This document shows positions 1-6,284 of a DNA stretch of 12,673 nucleotides, piece by piece. Location: assembly GCA_947036575.1 (NCBI GenBank), contig CAMQSH010000045.1:1-12673 (forward strand). Reading direction: 5' to 3'. The position numbers and the translations under genes were made by a program. Positions within the stretch are counted from its first letter, which is position 1. Each line of letters begins with the position of its first letter. The DNA is from an uncultured Brevinema sp. GTDB lineage: Bacteria > Spirochaetota > Brevinematia > Brevinematales > Brevinemataceae. The notes below the pieces were generated by a model, which worked only from the letters and a program-made list of their open reading frames with translations, was not told where the DNA came from and did not search any database.

Positions 1-119
1 AAGGTCTAAACAAAGCTAATGCTGCTATTGATCGTAAAGTACTTGCTTGGTTATCAATTAATGATGCCCCTGCAATGAGTACTTATGTTACTTTGTCTAA
101 AAAAACTCTTGGTGTATAA
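1..119 (+). CDS. rplT: Ribosomal protein L20, C-terminal end (partial)
   Basis: Only the last 38 codons lie in the window, read in the frame starting at base 3 and ending with TAA at 117-119. The peptide begins GLNKANAAIDRKVLAWLSIN and ends in KKTLGV. It matches the end of bacterial L20, where a GLxKAxxxLDRKxLAxLA segment is followed by an acidic/Ala stretch and a basic tail. L20 binds 23S rRNA early in 50S assembly and, in many bacteria, represses its own operon (infC-rpmI-rplT); the upstream genes would lie outside the window. It is the last gene of its transcript, since a strong hairpin plus T-run follows 27 bases after the stop. The identification rests on a short fragment but the pattern is specific. 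Confidence 0.85.
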   Translation, partial: GLNKANAAIDRKVLAWLSINDAPAMSTYVTLSKKTLGV

Positions 120-142
120 TTTTTAATAAAATCATAGAGAAT

Positions 143-176
143 AAAAAAGCTCATCTTTGTAGATGAGCTTTTTTTG
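143..176. terminator. Bidirectional intrinsic terminator between convergent genes
   Basis: AAGCTCATCT (147-156) pairs perfectly with AGATGAGCTT (161-170) around a TTGT loop, flanked by an A-run on the left and a T-run on the right. It can end rplT transcription on plus and the lipoprotein/57-residue unit on minus. Confidence 0.9.
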
Positions 177-191
177 TGTTCATATTAATTG

Positions 192-365
192 TTAGCCTCT
201 TTTAGGCGGAGTTGTTATTGATGATCGTTTTGGGGCAGACACAGGCTTGTATGATTTTTGTCCAAACCCATGTTGTTTGTTACCACCGCCAGGGTTACTA
301 CTAAATCCAGGCTGTCCAAATTTTGGAAGTGATATTGGAGTGGTCTCGTTATTTTGATCTGACAT
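192..365 (-). CDS. Small Gly/Pro/Asn-rich hypothetical protein (57 aa)
   Basis: Unrecognised. A 57-codon reading frame starts at ATG (363-365 on plus, read in reverse) and stops at 192-194. AAGGAG sits five to six bases upstream, which is good support for translation. It starts 23 bases after the stop of the flavin lipoprotein gene and so probably shares its transcript; the bidirectional terminator lies just downstream. The protein is low complexity: a SLPKFGQPGF segment, then GGG, several Gln, Lys and Arg, and a PPKRG end. There is no signal peptide or membrane segment, and it is basic towards the C-terminus, so it is probably disordered and cytoplasmic. Function unknown; co-transcription with a redox lipoprotein is the only clue. 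Confidence 0.6.
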   Translation of the reverse strand: MSDQNNETTPISLPKFGQPGFSSNPGGGNKQHGFGQKSYKPVSAPKRSSITTPPKRG

Positions 366-388
366 AATAGTCTCCTTAGTGTTTTTAT

Positions 389-1522
389 TTATTTAAGGAA
401 TACAGTATCTAAATGATTTGTAAGAGACACTCTTAACTCTTGTAATTCTTCTGCATAGGTTTCAGAATTATTTTTAGGGGTTCTATCATTAACAAAACGA
501 CCAAGATTAGACATGCCCCACCATTTTGCAGAGTCATTATCAAGTACTCTAAATGCGTTCATATAAGAATCCCAAGCTTCTTTATTAATAAGTCCATCTC
601 CTACATCACCTCTTCCTCCACCTAAAAATCCAGCATTCATAATGGTAAATATAGCTCTTCCATCTAACAATCCTTTAGGACCTTTTGGTGTTGAAGTATA
701 ACCAAATCCAGAAGCAAATACTCTTTCCATATAACCTTTTACAATAGCATTAGGAGTATCGTGCCAATTAGGATAAGAAAAAACAATATAATCTGCTTGA
801 GTTACTAATTTTTGTTCTTTTACTATTTCTGAAGGAGGTGTTCCTTTACCGTCTTTTTGGTAATAAAACTCTTCTACTGATAAAATAGGGCTCCATTTCA
901 TTTGATAAAGATCTCTTAATTCTACTTCAAAACCATTATCTTCAAAAAATTTCATAGAAGTATTAAGCATATCTGTTTGTACACTATAGTGCCTAGGATC
1001 TCCATGAACAAACAACACTTTTTTCTTAGCAGAATCAACAAATCCCTTAACTTGGTAAGTTGTAATAAGTTCCTTTGGGACTATAGATGCTGATGTAACT
1101 GTATCTGTAGAAATAGAAGCTGAACTTGTAACATCAGTAGACATGACAGTATCACTAACATTTAATTTTTTTCCCTTAAAATTAGCTCCAGAATCTTTGA
1201 GAGCATTTTCTACGGCTGTTAAAATTCCTTGACTGGATAGAGTAGCTCCACTAACAACATCAATATTAATATTATTATTAGCAACTATAGTCGCTGATAT
1301 TTTTTCGAAAACAGGGAGAGCATACTCATCTGTTTCTTGAGATTCAAGAACGGTAATAGCTGTTATAAGCCCTTTTACTACAACAACACTTACTTTAACC
1401 TCTCCATTTCTTCCATTTCCAATACCTTCAAAACTTCCATTGATGTTCGGGTTTGCTTTGGGATTATTTCCACAAGAAACAACAGCCAACATTAACATAG
1501 AAAAAAATATTTTTTTAAACAT
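389..1522 (-). CDS. Lipoprotein with covalent-FMN domain fused to flavodoxin-2 (quinone reductase-like) domain
   Basis: A 377-residue protein with three visible parts. Residues 1-17 are a lipoprotein signal ending VVSC, so Cys17 would be lipidated and the protein exported. Residues about 29-110 form an FMN_bind domain of the NqrC/RnfG type; D88-V-V-S-G-A-T94 followed by SS matches the flavinylation motif in which ApbE attaches FMN to the last Thr (here T94). A Ser/Thr-rich linker (about 120-150) leads to a Flavodoxin_2 domain of the NAD(P)H:quinone oxidoreductase/Kef-ancillary type (about 167-370). That domain has KVLFVHGDPR near the first strand, FSYPNWHDTP (248-257) as an FMN/substrate loop, and a Gly-rich loop at 301-310. 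Established knowledge: FMN_bind proteins carry electrons outside the cytoplasm. Inference: this is an extracytoplasmic flavin reductase with two flavins, using a non-NADH donor. No apbE is in the window. AAGGAG lies seven bases before the ATG. The domain calls are firm; the substrate is unknown. Confidence 0.85.
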   Translation of the reverse strand: MFKKIFFSMLMLAVVSCGNNPKANPNINGSFEGIGNGRNGEVKVSVVVVKGLITAITVLESQETDEYALPVFEKISATIVANNNINIDVVSGATLSSQGILTAVENALKDSGANFKGKKLNVSDTVMSTDVTSSASISTDTVTSASIVPKELITTYQVKGFVDSAKKKVLFVHGDPRHYSVQTDMLNTSMKFFEDNGFEVELRDLYQMKWSPILSVEEFYYQKDGKGTPPSEIVKEQKLVTQADYIVFSYPNWHDTPNAIVKGYMERVFASGFGYTSTPKGPKGLLDGRAIFTIMNAGFLGGGRGDVGDGLINKEAWDSYMNAFRVLDNDSAKWWGMSNLGRFVNDRTPKNNSETYAEELQELRVSLTNHLDTVFLK

Positions 1523-1551
1523 CTTTATTCTCCTTATAAAATCATATCTTT

Positions 1552-1580
1552 ATTATACAAAAAATTAAGACTAATTACAA
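1552..1580 (-). promoter_or_regulatory. Sigma-70-type promoter of the flavin lipoprotein gene
   Basis: Reading the minus strand, TTGTAA (1575-1580) and TATAAT (1552-1557) are separated by 17 bases. The predicted start site gives a leader of about 20-25 bases containing the AAGGAG ribosome binding site at 1530-1535. Confidence 0.65.
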
Positions 1581-1772
1581 TGTTTAAGTATTACTTCTTT
1601 TTAGGGAGTTTAATGCATGCTACGCTACCCCCTAGCCAAGCACCCTACAGGTTAAAAATCCCCCTATTTTTGATATACGAAAATAAAGAGACTTATTAAA
1701 ACTTACCATTATCAGATATTACCAGATGTATCGAGGGGTATTTGCCCATTTCTATTTTTTATGAAATACCTC
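1581..1772. other. Non-coding stretch upstream of RNA-A
   Basis: No convincing gene. It contains an imperfect hairpin, with GGTATTT near 1736-1742 pairing with AAATACC just before the RNA-A promoter. A 28-codon frame (1613-1699, plus) has AGGGAG upstream but nothing else to support it. Confidence 0.4.
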
Positions 1773-1801
1773 TTGACAATAATTTCATTATAATTTAACA
1801 C
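1773..1801 (+). promoter_or_regulatory. Putative promoter of RNA-A
   Basis: TTGACA (1773-1778) is followed after 17 bases by TAACAC (1796-1801). The -35 box and spacer (TTGACAATAATTT, then ATTATA) closely match the RNA-B promoter at 12326-12354, where the -10 is the stronger TATACT. The shared -35 and spacer suggest this is a true but weakened promoter. Start site expected near 1808. Confidence 0.55.
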
Positions 1802-1807
1802 AATTTC

Positions 1808-2090
1808 TTAAAAAGCAAATAATAGTCTTTTATTCCTATCTCATGCTTTTAAAATAGTATTGAATTATCTTTAGATAATTCTTTTTTATTTTAAAGACAC
1901 TTGTGTCACGCATGTTGATACTATTCTTATTTTTTTGTGCTAGATCCTTGCTTTAATACTCGTCAACAAGTAGATTTATATTAATCGCCCATAGGTGTTT
2001 GTATATTTTCAAAGTTGACGAGTATTAGATAGTAATGTCTAAGACTAGCTCTTTTAGGAAATTGTGTTAGCAAACCCTATGGGCATTTTG
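1808..2090 (+). ncRNA. RNA-A: putative structured RNA with pseudoknot (copy 1 of 2)
   Basis: Unrecognised family, defined by comparison with the inverted copy at 12055-12319. Elements in order are an AT hairpin at 1862-1881 followed by a T-run and ATTTTAAA; a small GACAC/GTGTC hairpin; the shared TTGTGCTAGAT; and a perfect 13-bp helix P1, AATACTCGTCAAC (1955-1967) with GTTGACGAGTATT (2014-2026). The P1 loop holds the 30-nt block at 1975-2004. In it, GCCCATAG (1987-1994) is complementary to CTATGGGC (2077-2084), and GTTTG (1997-2001) to CAAAC (2071-2075), predicting an H-type pseudoknot of about 14 bp with one bulge. GTTAGCAAA just before the 3' strand is shared with the other copy. Helix covariation and a shared promoter indicate a real RNA gene; the 3' end is uncertain and could reach the terminator at 2370-2404. 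Confidence 0.65.
1975..2004 (+). repeat. 30-nt conserved block, copy A (inverted partner at 12140-12169)
   Basis: This block, which lies in the P1 loop of RNA-A, matches the minus strand of 12140-12169 at 28 of 30 positions. The flanking helices have diverged much more, so the loop seems to be the constrained part. Confidence 0.85.
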
Positions 2091-2369
2091 TATTTAGAGA
2101 ATAGTGAGATAATAAACGAAGTGAAATTATCGGCTCTATTGTCTTTAGCTTTATAATCGTACTAATATTTATCCTTATTATAAAACCTTACTGGATTTGT
2201 TAGTAAGAAAAATTTATCAAAAATAGTGTTTTTTTGTAGATTTATTTGTATATTTAAATCGGAGCATTCAGTTTAGGAACGTGATCTTACTTAGAGATAC
2301 CTTGGGTTTATGAAATTGGGGGGATGCTCCCTCCCTCTGGGAGTATTATATAAAATTCTTATTCAAAAT
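2091..2369 (+). other. Non-coding structured 3' extension of RNA-A
   Basis: No supportable gene. Several potential helices occur: AATAG and GATAAT (2100-2113) with ATTATC and CTATT (2126-2140); CTTACT (2187-2192) with AGTAAG (2202-2207); and GGAGCAT (2261-2267) with ATGCTCC (2324-2330). With no other terminator before 2370, RNA-A may read through this part, giving a transcript near 600 nt. No clear sequence match to the region downstream of RNA-B was seen. Confidence 0.35.
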
Positions 2370-2404
2370 AAAAGCTCCCTCTCTAAAGAAGGAGCTTTTT
2401 ATTT
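2370..2404. terminator. Bidirectional intrinsic terminator (RNA-A / lysS)
   Basis: AAAAGCTCC (2370-2378) pairs with GGAGCTTTT (2391-2399). An inner TCT/AGA pairing across one C/A mismatch extends the stem. T-rich on the right and A-rich on the left, it can end RNA-A on plus and lysS on minus. Confidence 0.85.
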
Positions 2405-2447
2405 TGTAATTTTTAGCTGTCTTATGTGTGCCGTACGCATGTACTAC

Positions 2448-3932
2448 TTATTGAATGATCTTTTTCATCGTTGGGAAAAGAATCACATCTCTAATAGAAG
2501 GACTATCAATAAAGATCATCGTTAACCGATCAATACCAATACCAATACCGCCTGTAGGTGGTAACCCTTGCTCTAGTGCCTCAATGTAGTCTTCATCAAA
2601 GCCCATTGTTTCTTCATCCCCATTTTCTTTTCTAGTGATTTGATCTTCAAAAACTTGTTTTTGGGTAAGAGGATTATTTAATTCTGAAAACCCATTACAA
2701 ATCTCCATTCCGAAAGCATAAGCTTCAAATCGTTCTGCTAAATCTGGATTGTCTGCCTTTCTTTTTGACAAAGGAGAAATCTCAGCAGGATAATCAAAAA
2801 CAATAGTAGGTTCTATAATATTATCAGCAATAAGATGATCAAATAATACAGCTAATATTCCCCATTTACCCATGTCTTTTGAAACTTCAAGATGATATTT
2901 TTCAGCGATTTCTAGTGCTTGTTCTCTAGTAGTGATTTTTACTGGATCTATACCTTTTTCTTTTAGAGCATCAGAATAAGAAATTTCTTTCCATTGAGCA
3001 ATATCGACTTCTGTACCTTGATAAACAATTTTGGTGCTTTGATTAAGAGAAAGAGCGACAGTTTGGACTAAAGAAAGAAACAAATCTGCAATACCCCTCC
3101 AATCAGAATAAGCATCATAAAGTTCAAGCATAGTAAATTCTGGATTGTGCGTGGAATCAATACCTTCATTACGGAAGTTTCTATTGATTTCAAAAACTTT
3201 ATGCATTCCTCCAATCACGAGTCTTTTTAGATAAAGTTCTGGAGCAATACGGAGATAATAATCAGCACCAAGACTATTATGATGAGTAATAAATGGTTTT
3301 GCCGCAGCACCACCAGGAACAGGATGCATCATAGGAGTTTCAACTTCAAGAAAGCCTTGTTTGGAAAGAGTATCTCTAATAATATGAATTAATTTGGAGC
3401 GAATAATAAAACTTTCTTTAACATGAGTATTTGAAATAAGATCTAAATATCTTTTACGGTAGCGAGTTTCAATATCTTCCAATCCGTGGAATTTTTCAGG
3501 AAGAGGACGTAGTGCTTTGGTGAGGATTTGAAAAGCAGTCACCTGAAGGGTAGGCTCTCCTTTTTGGGTGAGGAACATTTTACCAGTAATAGAAACAATA
3601 TCGCCTAAATCTAGTAATTTGTATTCTTCAAAAACCTGATCCCCAAGAATATCTTTTTTGAAATAAACTTGAATATCGCCATTTTCATCACGAATAGATA
3701 CAAAAGCAGCTTTTCCAAAATCTCTTTTGAGCACGATACGACCAGCAACTGTACCCTCGATACTTACTTCCGTATCTTTAGTGAATGTTTGAACAAGATC
3801 TTGAGAAAAATGAGTTCTCGTAGTTTTGGCTTTAGATATAAAAGGATCGTGTCCTAATTGTTGCCATGATTCTAATTTTTGGAGACGAATACTGTGTTCA
3901 TCACTAGGATTTTGGATGATTTCTTGAGACAT
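2448..3932 (-). CDS. lysS: Lysyl-tRNA synthetase, class II
   Basis: A 494-residue cytoplasmic enzyme that charges tRNA-Lys with lysine using ATP. An OB-fold anticodon-binding domain spans roughly residues 53-138, including EGTVAGRIVLKRDFGKAAF. The class II catalytic core follows. A motif 1 region lies near 190-212 (FLEVETPMMHPVPGGAAAKP), motif 2 at 247-269 (FEINRNFRNEG, then HNPEFTMLE), and motif 3 at the C-terminus (GIGIGIDRLTM, then SIRDVILFP). Length is normal for bacterial LysS and nothing is missing. The start is fixed by AAGGAT just upstream and by the promoter at 3961-3989; no T-box-like leader is present. It is transcribed alone, converging on RNA-A, with a shared terminator. Confidence 0.97.
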   Translation of the reverse strand: MSQEIIQNPSDEHSIRLQKLESWQQLGHDPFISKAKTTRTHFSQDLVQTFTKDTEVSIEGTVAGRIVLKRDFGKAAFVSIRDENGDIQVYFKKDILGDQVFEEYKLLDLGDIVSITGKMFLTQKGEPTLQVTAFQILTKALRPLPEKFHGLEDIETRYRKRYLDLISNTHVKESFIIRSKLIHIIRDTLSKQGFLEVETPMMHPVPGGAAAKPFITHHNSLGADYYLRIAPELYLKRLVIGGMHKVFEINRNFRNEGIDSTHNPEFTMLELYDAYSDWRGIADLFLSLVQTVALSLNQSTKIVYQGTEVDIAQWKEISYSDALKEKGIDPVKITTREQALEIAEKYHLEVSKDMGKWGILAVLFDHLIADNIIEPTIVFDYPAEISPLSKRKADNPDLAERFEAYAFGMEICNGFSELNNPLTQKQVFEDQITRKENGDEETMGFDEDYIEALEQGLPPTGGIGIGIDRLTMIFIDSPSIRDVILFPTMKKIIQ

Positions 3933-3960
3933 ATATGATCCTTAATAAATTTATTAATAT

Positions 3961-3989
3961 ATTATAGCAGAAAGGCTAATATTTGTCCA
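3961..3989 (-). promoter_or_regulatory. Sigma-70-type promoter of lysS
   Basis: On the minus strand TGGACA (3984-3989) and TATAAT (3961-3966) are spaced by 17 bases. The leader to the lysS ATG is about 20-25 bases, too short for an attenuator. Confidence 0.7.
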
Positions 3990-3990
3990 G

Positions 3991-4018
3991 TTACAAAAAT
4001 TGAATATATAGTTATTAT
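3991..4018 (+). promoter_or_regulatory. Candidate promoter of the small lipoprotein gene
   Basis: TTACAA (3991-3996) and TATTAT (4013-4018) are spaced by 16 bases and point away from lysS. This would give an untranslated leader of about 90 bases. The match is modest. Confidence 0.3.
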
Positions 4019-4104
4019 GAAAATATTTATTGCTAGATCTATAAAGTTGTTAAAGTTTTAGACGATGAGAAGTCGAAACTATTAGTAGAAATAATTGTTT
4101 AAAT

Positions 4105-4110
4105 GGGGAG
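4105..4110 (+). promoter_or_regulatory. Ribosome binding site fixing the start at 4118
   Basis: GGGGAG lies seven bases before the ATG at 4118. The in-frame ATG at 4103 overlaps this site and has no site of its own, so 4118 is preferred. It also gives a cleaner lipoprotein signal. Confidence 0.8.
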
Positions 4111-4117
4111 AAAAGTT

Positions 4118-4492
4118 ATGAGACAAGGATTGTTTGTGCTTTCTTTACTAATATTAGTGGCATGTTCTACAGCAATAGCAGAAGATGATGCTTATTTACA
4201 AGGTGTTTGGGTATGGGAAAATGCAGATGTTACAAGTAGCAATCCAGTATTGAAAAAACATGTACTAACACTTCTAGAAGGTGAATATCAAGAAGCTTTT
4301 TTTGAGCACTCTATGCCAAAAGGTCAACAAGAAGGAACTTTATTGGCTAGTAGAAATGGTGATGGTGTTGAATTTGCAACTGTAGGTAATGTTCAAACAA
4401 TATATAAGGGGATTTTATCGGGTAATCAATTAATGATTAATTCGATTAATGATAAAACTATTAATCCACCAGCATTATATATTAGAAGTTAA
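4118..4492 (+). CDS. Small lipoprotein, possibly lipocalin-like (124 aa)
   Basis: From the preferred start the protein begins MRQGLFVLSLLILVAC, a short lipoprotein signal with lipobox LVAC and Cys16 as the lipidation site, so it should be membrane anchored and extracytoplasmic. The mature part is about 108 residues. It opens with GVWVWENADV and continues with alternating short strands such as TIYKGILSGNQLMINSI. This pattern resembles small beta-sandwich or lipocalin-like lipoproteins, but I cannot name a family. A GVW/W start followed by a late GxLSGNxL strand is the only hint. It is monocistronic: lysS diverges upstream and a strong terminator follows 19 bases after the stop. Function unknown. 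Confidence 0.8.
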   Translation: MRQGLFVLSLLILVACSTAIAEDDAYLQGVWVWENADVTSSNPVLKKHVLTLLEGEYQEAFFEHSMPKGQQEGTLLASRNGDGVEFATVGNVQTIYKGILSGNQLMINSINDKTINPPALYIRS

Positions 4493-4510
4493 TTACTATT
4501 AGTATAATAT

Positions 4511-4544
4511 AAAAAACACACACTTAATAAGTGTGTGTTTTTGT
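4511..4544. terminator. Bidirectional intrinsic terminator
   Basis: AAAAACACACACTT (4512-4525) pairs perfectly with AAGTGTGTGTTTTT (4529-4542) around a three-base loop. It serves the small lipoprotein gene on plus and the end of the pyrG-manC minus-strand array. Confidence 0.9.
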
Positions 4545-4555
4545 TTTTAAACTTT

Positions 4556-4963
4556 TCAATTAAAACTGCTTTTGAAGGCAATAAGATTTTTTTTGAAAAA
4601 CACTTTAAGCTCTTCTGTTACTTGAGTGATAGTACTAATTAATTTAACAGTAGCTAAAACATCATCGTTTTGTTCAGAAACACGAGGAACTTTTAAGATT
4701 AATCCCAGCAGTTCGTGTGTTAATTTAGTCATGTGAGTAGATATTTTTTGTTGTTGAGCAAGTTGTACTAGTTGCATATTGAAGGCACGAGTACATTCTA
4801 TAAATCTGATACTATCATCTAAATTTAATTCTAATTTTATGTATTGTTCGATTTTAAGAAGATATGTAGGATCTATAGATACTTTTTGTTTGTGTTGAAA
4901 AATTGCTAATACCACAAGCCCCAAAATAATGAGAATGACTAAAAATATTATGATCATATTCAT
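4556..4963 (-). CDS. Membrane-anchored helical hypothetical protein (135 aa)
   Basis: Unrecognised. Residues about 3-22 form one strongly hydrophobic helix (MIIIFLVILIILGLVVLAIF) with no cleavage site, so an N-terminal membrane anchor is likely. The remaining ~110 residues are predominantly helical, with Gln/Lys/Leu-rich stretches such as MQLVQLAQQQK that could form a short coiled coil. There is no catalytic motif. Its ATG overlaps the TAA stop of manC by one base (TAATG), so translation is probably coupled to manC and it is the last gene of the array before the terminator at 4511-4544. A weak own ribosome site fits coupling. The tight link suggests a role near GDP-mannose use or the envelope, but that is inference. 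Confidence 0.75.
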   Translation of the reverse strand: MNMIIIFLVILIILGLVVLAIFQHKQKVSIDPTYLLKIEQYIKLELNLDDSIRFIECTRAFNMQLVQLAQQQKISTHMTKLTHELLGLILKVPRVSEQNDDVLATVKLISTITQVTEELKVFFKKNLIAFKSSFN

Positions 4964-6024
4964 TAGATGAGATCTTTATAATTATTTTGAAGTTGGGTAA
5001 TTAATTCTTGCATAGCTTGAGGATTGTCTTTGTCTACGATTAAAATATTATCTCCTGAAACAATCACCGCAAGATTTTGTACCCCAGCACAAGCAATATT
5101 AATATTTCTATCACTCTTAATCAAACATGAATTTGTATCTGATGTGACTATTGTTTGACCTAAACCTACATGGATATTTTCTTGAGAATCATTTGGAGAA
5201 AGAGCTTCGTATACAGATTGCCATGTTCCCACATCACGCCATAATGATGCTTCTAAAGGAGCTGAGTGTAGATTATAAGCACGCTCTGCGATATATTTAT
5301 CAAAGGGAATAGAGGGAAGCTCTGAATATTGTGCTAAAAATTCCTGATAAGATGAATTTTTCCATAGTTGGTACATTGTAGGATCTATTTTTTCTAAAGC
5401 ACAGCCTAAAGAATTAAGAGAAAATGCATAAATTCCAGAATTCCAAAAATATTTTTCTTCTTGAGGACCTTCAGGATCTGTTACCCAAGATTGATAATAT
5501 TGTTCAGCAGTTTCTTGATTTGGTTTTTCTGTAAAACATCTAACTTTTCTAATCACTCCACCTGTGTGGAGATTCATATAGCCGTAGCCTGTCTCTGCTC
5601 TAGTAGGAATAATACGAAAACAAAGGATCTCATCACGAAGGTTGATAGACAAATTTGGGTGATAATCAGTTATATAATGATCGGATGGAAAAACATAAAT
5701 TCCTTCTTCTTCATCTATGCCTAGTTCCATTAATTTTTTAGTAGCTAATAAAATCGCAGGAGCAGTGTTTTTGGCTTCAGGTTCAGAAATAATTTCGTTT
5801 AATAGGGATGTATCCCAATATTGTTTGAGGATATCTTCTTGATTTTGTGCCGTCACCAAAAAAAGATCTTTTGGATCAAATCCTAATCCAAGCGTTCTCT
5901 CTATAGTAAGTTGAAGAAGATTTTTTTGATCACCAAAAGGAGACACAACTTGTTTAGGTGTTTGAGATTTGGAAATAGGCCAAAGTCTAGTTCCTTTTCC
6001 CCCAGCAAGTAATAAAGCTTTCAT
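4963..6024 (-). CDS. manC: Mannose-1-phosphate guanylyltransferase (GDP-mannose pyrophosphorylase)
   Basis: A 353-residue sugar-nucleotide transferase making GDP-mannose from mannose-1-phosphate and GTP. Visible motifs are GGKGTRLWP (8-16) with PKQ at 23-25, the nucleotide-binding signature; FPSDHYI (112-118), in the position of the FxxSDHxI motif; TGYGY (145-149); FTEKP (164-168), the sugar-phosphate motif; WNSGIYAF (194-201); and WRDVGTW (262-268). The C-terminal ~70 residues (from about 283) are strand-rich and fit the short family form. The C-terminal phosphomannose isomerase cupin of bifunctional ManC/AlgA is absent, so mannose-1-phosphate must come from elsewhere. It lies downstream of three small paralogues and overlaps the next gene by one base. 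A related nucleotidyltransferase specificity cannot be fully excluded, but FTEKP and GTRLWP favour mannose. Confidence 0.9.
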   Translation of the reverse strand: MKALLLAGGKGTRLWPISKSQTPKQVVSPFGDQKNLLQLTIERTLGLGFDPKDLFLVTAQNQEDILKQYWDTSLLNEIISEPEAKNTAPAILLATKKLMELGIDEEEGIYVFPSDHYITDYHPNLSINLRDEILCFRIIPTRAETGYGYMNLHTGGVIRKVRCFTEKPNQETAEQYYQSWVTDPEGPQEEKYFWNSGIYAFSLNSLGCALEKIDPTMYQLWKNSSYQEFLAQYSELPSIPFDKYIAERAYNLHSAPLEASLWRDVGTWQSVYEALSPNDSQENIHVGLGQTIVTSDTNSCLIKSDRNINIACAGVQNLAVIVSGDNILIVDKDNPQAMQELITQLQNNYKDLI

Positions 6025-6064
6025 AGATGCACCTTATTTAATTATTTATAATAATTTATTTATA

Positions 6065-6259
6065 TTATTCTCTGATGAAAATAATTTGTACGACAGTTGT
6101 GATAACACTTTGATCGGGATTACTAGTGGTACTCATTTGATGAGAAAGGACTTTAAATCCTTTTCTGTCGTTTTCTTTGAGCGCAGCCTCTATTTTTTGA
6201 GCCATTGCAAAACTAGATTTTAGTTCATAGTTCCAATTCAATACTTTATGTTCAGCCAT
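6065..6259 (-). CDS. Small paralogue 3 of a tandem family (64 aa)
   Basis: Unrecognised family, shared with the two genes just upstream (6285-6440 and 6488-6724). The 64 residues run from MAEHKVLNWNYELKSSFAMA to VQIIFIRE, with the family core FKVLSHQMST in the middle. The predicted order is strand, helix (about 15-30), strand (FKVLSHQ), strand (VQIIFI), a compact alpha/beta fold superficially like small Cse60-type proteins; that comparison is weak. AAGGAT lies just upstream of the ATG. There is no signal peptide. It is the most diverged of the three and lacks the shared leader sequence seen at the other two, so it is probably the older duplicate. manC starts about 40 bases downstream. Confidence 0.75.
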   Translation of the reverse strand: MAEHKVLNWNYELKSSFAMAQKIEAALKENDRKGFKVLSHQMSTTSNPDQSVITTVVQIIFIRE

Positions 6260-6284
6260 GGATAATCCTTAATTTATACTATTT

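Noticed and set aside
1613..1699. 28-codon frame with AGGGAG upstream on plus
   Set aside because: Too short, no promoter, no recognisable peptide features; the ribosome site alone is not enough.
1808..2404. RNA-A as tmRNA, RNase P RNA, SRP RNA or 6S RNA
   Set aside because: No tRNA-like ends, CCA, T-loop motif or tag frame; none of the RNase P conserved blocks; no SRP tetraloop domain. Two diverged copies also argue against these single-copy genes.
2310..2525. 71-codon open frame on plus
   Set aside because: It crosses the RNA-A terminator and overlaps the end of lysS on the other strand, has no ribosome binding site, and its composition is not coding-like.
4103..4117. Upstream in-frame ATG for the small lipoprotein
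   Set aside because: It overlaps the GGGGAG site that serves the ATG at 4118 and adds charged residues to the lipoprotein signal.
5969..6223. Open frames antisense to manC, its upstream genes, pyrG and assT
   Set aside because: They are shadows of well-supported genes in other frames, without ribosome sites or recognisable products.
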